A stretch of DNA of 6,537 nt, from contig JABSSP010000010.1 of NCBI GenBank assembly GCA_013213985.1, positions 4,768 to 11,304 on the forward strand, in the 5' to 3' direction. Made by a program: the position numbers and the translations under genes. The notes beneath the pieces are model-generated. The model was not told the origin of the DNA, searched no databases, and saw only the letters and a program-made list of their open reading frames with translations. This document shows positions 5,836 to 6,537 of this stretch, one piece after another (within the stretch, counting starts at the first letter, position 1; each line of letters begins with the position of its first letter). This DNA comes from Candidatus Babelota bacterium (lineage in GTDB: Bacteria; Babelota; Babeliae; Babelales; Vermiphilaceae).

Positions 5836-6537
5836 TGGTGATCTTTATTTTTTTAGCATCAGGTTCTTGTAATAAATATTGTGAAATTGGTACGGCGATG
5901 TGTTGTTGAATAACACGCTTTAATGGTCGGGCACCAAATTCTTTTACATACCCAAGTTCCGCAATTTTTTTAATTGCACTTGGGGTAATGGTGAGTGCAA
6001 TGTCACTATCTTTGAGTTTGTTTTCTAGCGCTTTAATATGAATTGCCGCAATTTTTTTAACATCTTCTTCACTTAAACGTTTGAAAAATATAATTGCATC
6101 AATACGGTTTAAAAACTCTGGTCTAAAATATTTATGTAATAATTGTTCAACTTCTTGTTTATTTTTTGTGTCAAGTTTTGGTGCTTCTAGGATAATTTGT
6201 GATCCGATATTTGATGTCATGATGATGATGCAGTTTTTAAATGAAACGGTGCGACCTTGACCGTCAGTTAAGCGACCTTCGTCAAGAATTTGTAAAAAGA
6301 TATTAAAGATATCGGGGTGTGCCTTTTCAATTTCGTCAAATAAAATAACGCTGTAAGGATTTCTACGTACTTGTTCGGTAAGTTGGCCACCTTCTTCATG
6401 ACCCACATAGCCAGGGGGTGAGCCGATTAATCGCGACACTGCATGTTTTTCCATGTATTCTGACATGTCGATACGAATAAGTTTGCGATCGTCGTTGAAT
6501 AAAAAATCAGCAAGTGTTTTTGCAACTTCAGTTTTAC
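5807..6537 (-). CDS. clpB: ATP-dependent disaggregase ClpB, C-terminal part
   Basis: The last 242 codons of ClpB, a cytoplasmic hexameric AAA+ chaperone that pulls apart protein aggregates together with DnaK. The gene enters from the right edge within the second ATPase domain, at the Lys-Thr of Walker A (KTEVAKTLADF). Counting from that lysine: substrate-gripping pore loop GYVG with Tyr43, Walker B ending Asp67-Glu68 in VILFDE, sensor 1 TSN with Asn109, arginine finger Arg144 in FRPEFLNRID, and sensor 2 GARPLKR with Arg203, followed by the small C-terminal domain. LTDGQGRTVSF matches ClpB better than ClpC or ClpA. The internal ATG at 6466 is not the start, because the frame stays open and conserved to the window edge. 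The N-terminal, first ATPase and middle domains lie outside. No terminator is evident after the stop; the tail overlaps a convergent reading frame. Confidence 0.95.
   Translation of the reverse strand, partial: KTEVAKTLADFLFNDDRKLIRIDMSEYMEKHAVSRLIGSPPGYVGHEEGGQLTEQVRRNPYSVILFDEIEKAHPDIFNIFLQILDEGRLTDGQGRTVSFKNCIIIMTSNIGSQIILEAPKLDTKNKQEVEQLLHKYFRPEFLNRIDAIIFFKRLSEEDVKKIAAIHIKALENKLKDSDIALTITPSAIKKIAELGYVKEFGARPLKRVIQQHIAVPISQYLLQEPDAKKIKITIKNDKFVLE

Overview
The window is AT-rich and tightly packed, with clean bacterial gene starts (Shine-Dalgarno sites before most genes). MlaE and MlaF point to a cell with an outer membrane. A full-length eukaryote-type cytosolic phospholipase A2 (cPLA2) homologue suggests a host-associated, possibly intracellular, bacterium. 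I lean towards a lineage such as Dependentiae (TM6), but this rests on gene content and composition only. I see no tRNA, rRNA, CRISPR array, transposase or insertion-sequence ends.

Left part (2-3032): the 3' end of a plus-strand nucleotide-sugar epimerase/decarboxylase (2-301) converges, 10 bases apart, on a minus-strand cluster that reads tpiA, secG, mlaE, mlaF. This is housekeeping: a glycolytic isomerase, a subunit of the Sec translocon, and the permease and ATPase of an Mla-type phospholipid transporter. No MCE-domain (MlaD) gene follows mlaF, so the lipid-binding partner must be encoded elsewhere or be absent.

Middle (3033-4880): a short divergent intergenic region, with a perfect 6-bp inverted repeat, separates tpiA from a 548-codon plus-strand gene. 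That gene encodes a membrane-anchored or secreted cPLA2-like phospholipase with an intact Ser-Asp dyad and the oxyanion-hole motif, followed by a strong hairpin terminator. It is the most notable gene here.

Right part (4881-6537): an unrecognised exported protein (4952-5566) overlaps a second unrecognised reading frame (5536-5835) in the -1 frame. They may be one gene broken by a small indel, or two coupled genes. The second frame overlaps by 29 bases, tail to tail, the minus-strand 3' end of clpB, which runs off the right edge. The outer genes are conserved housekeeping genes; the phospholipase and the two orphan frames look like lineage-specific cargo between them.
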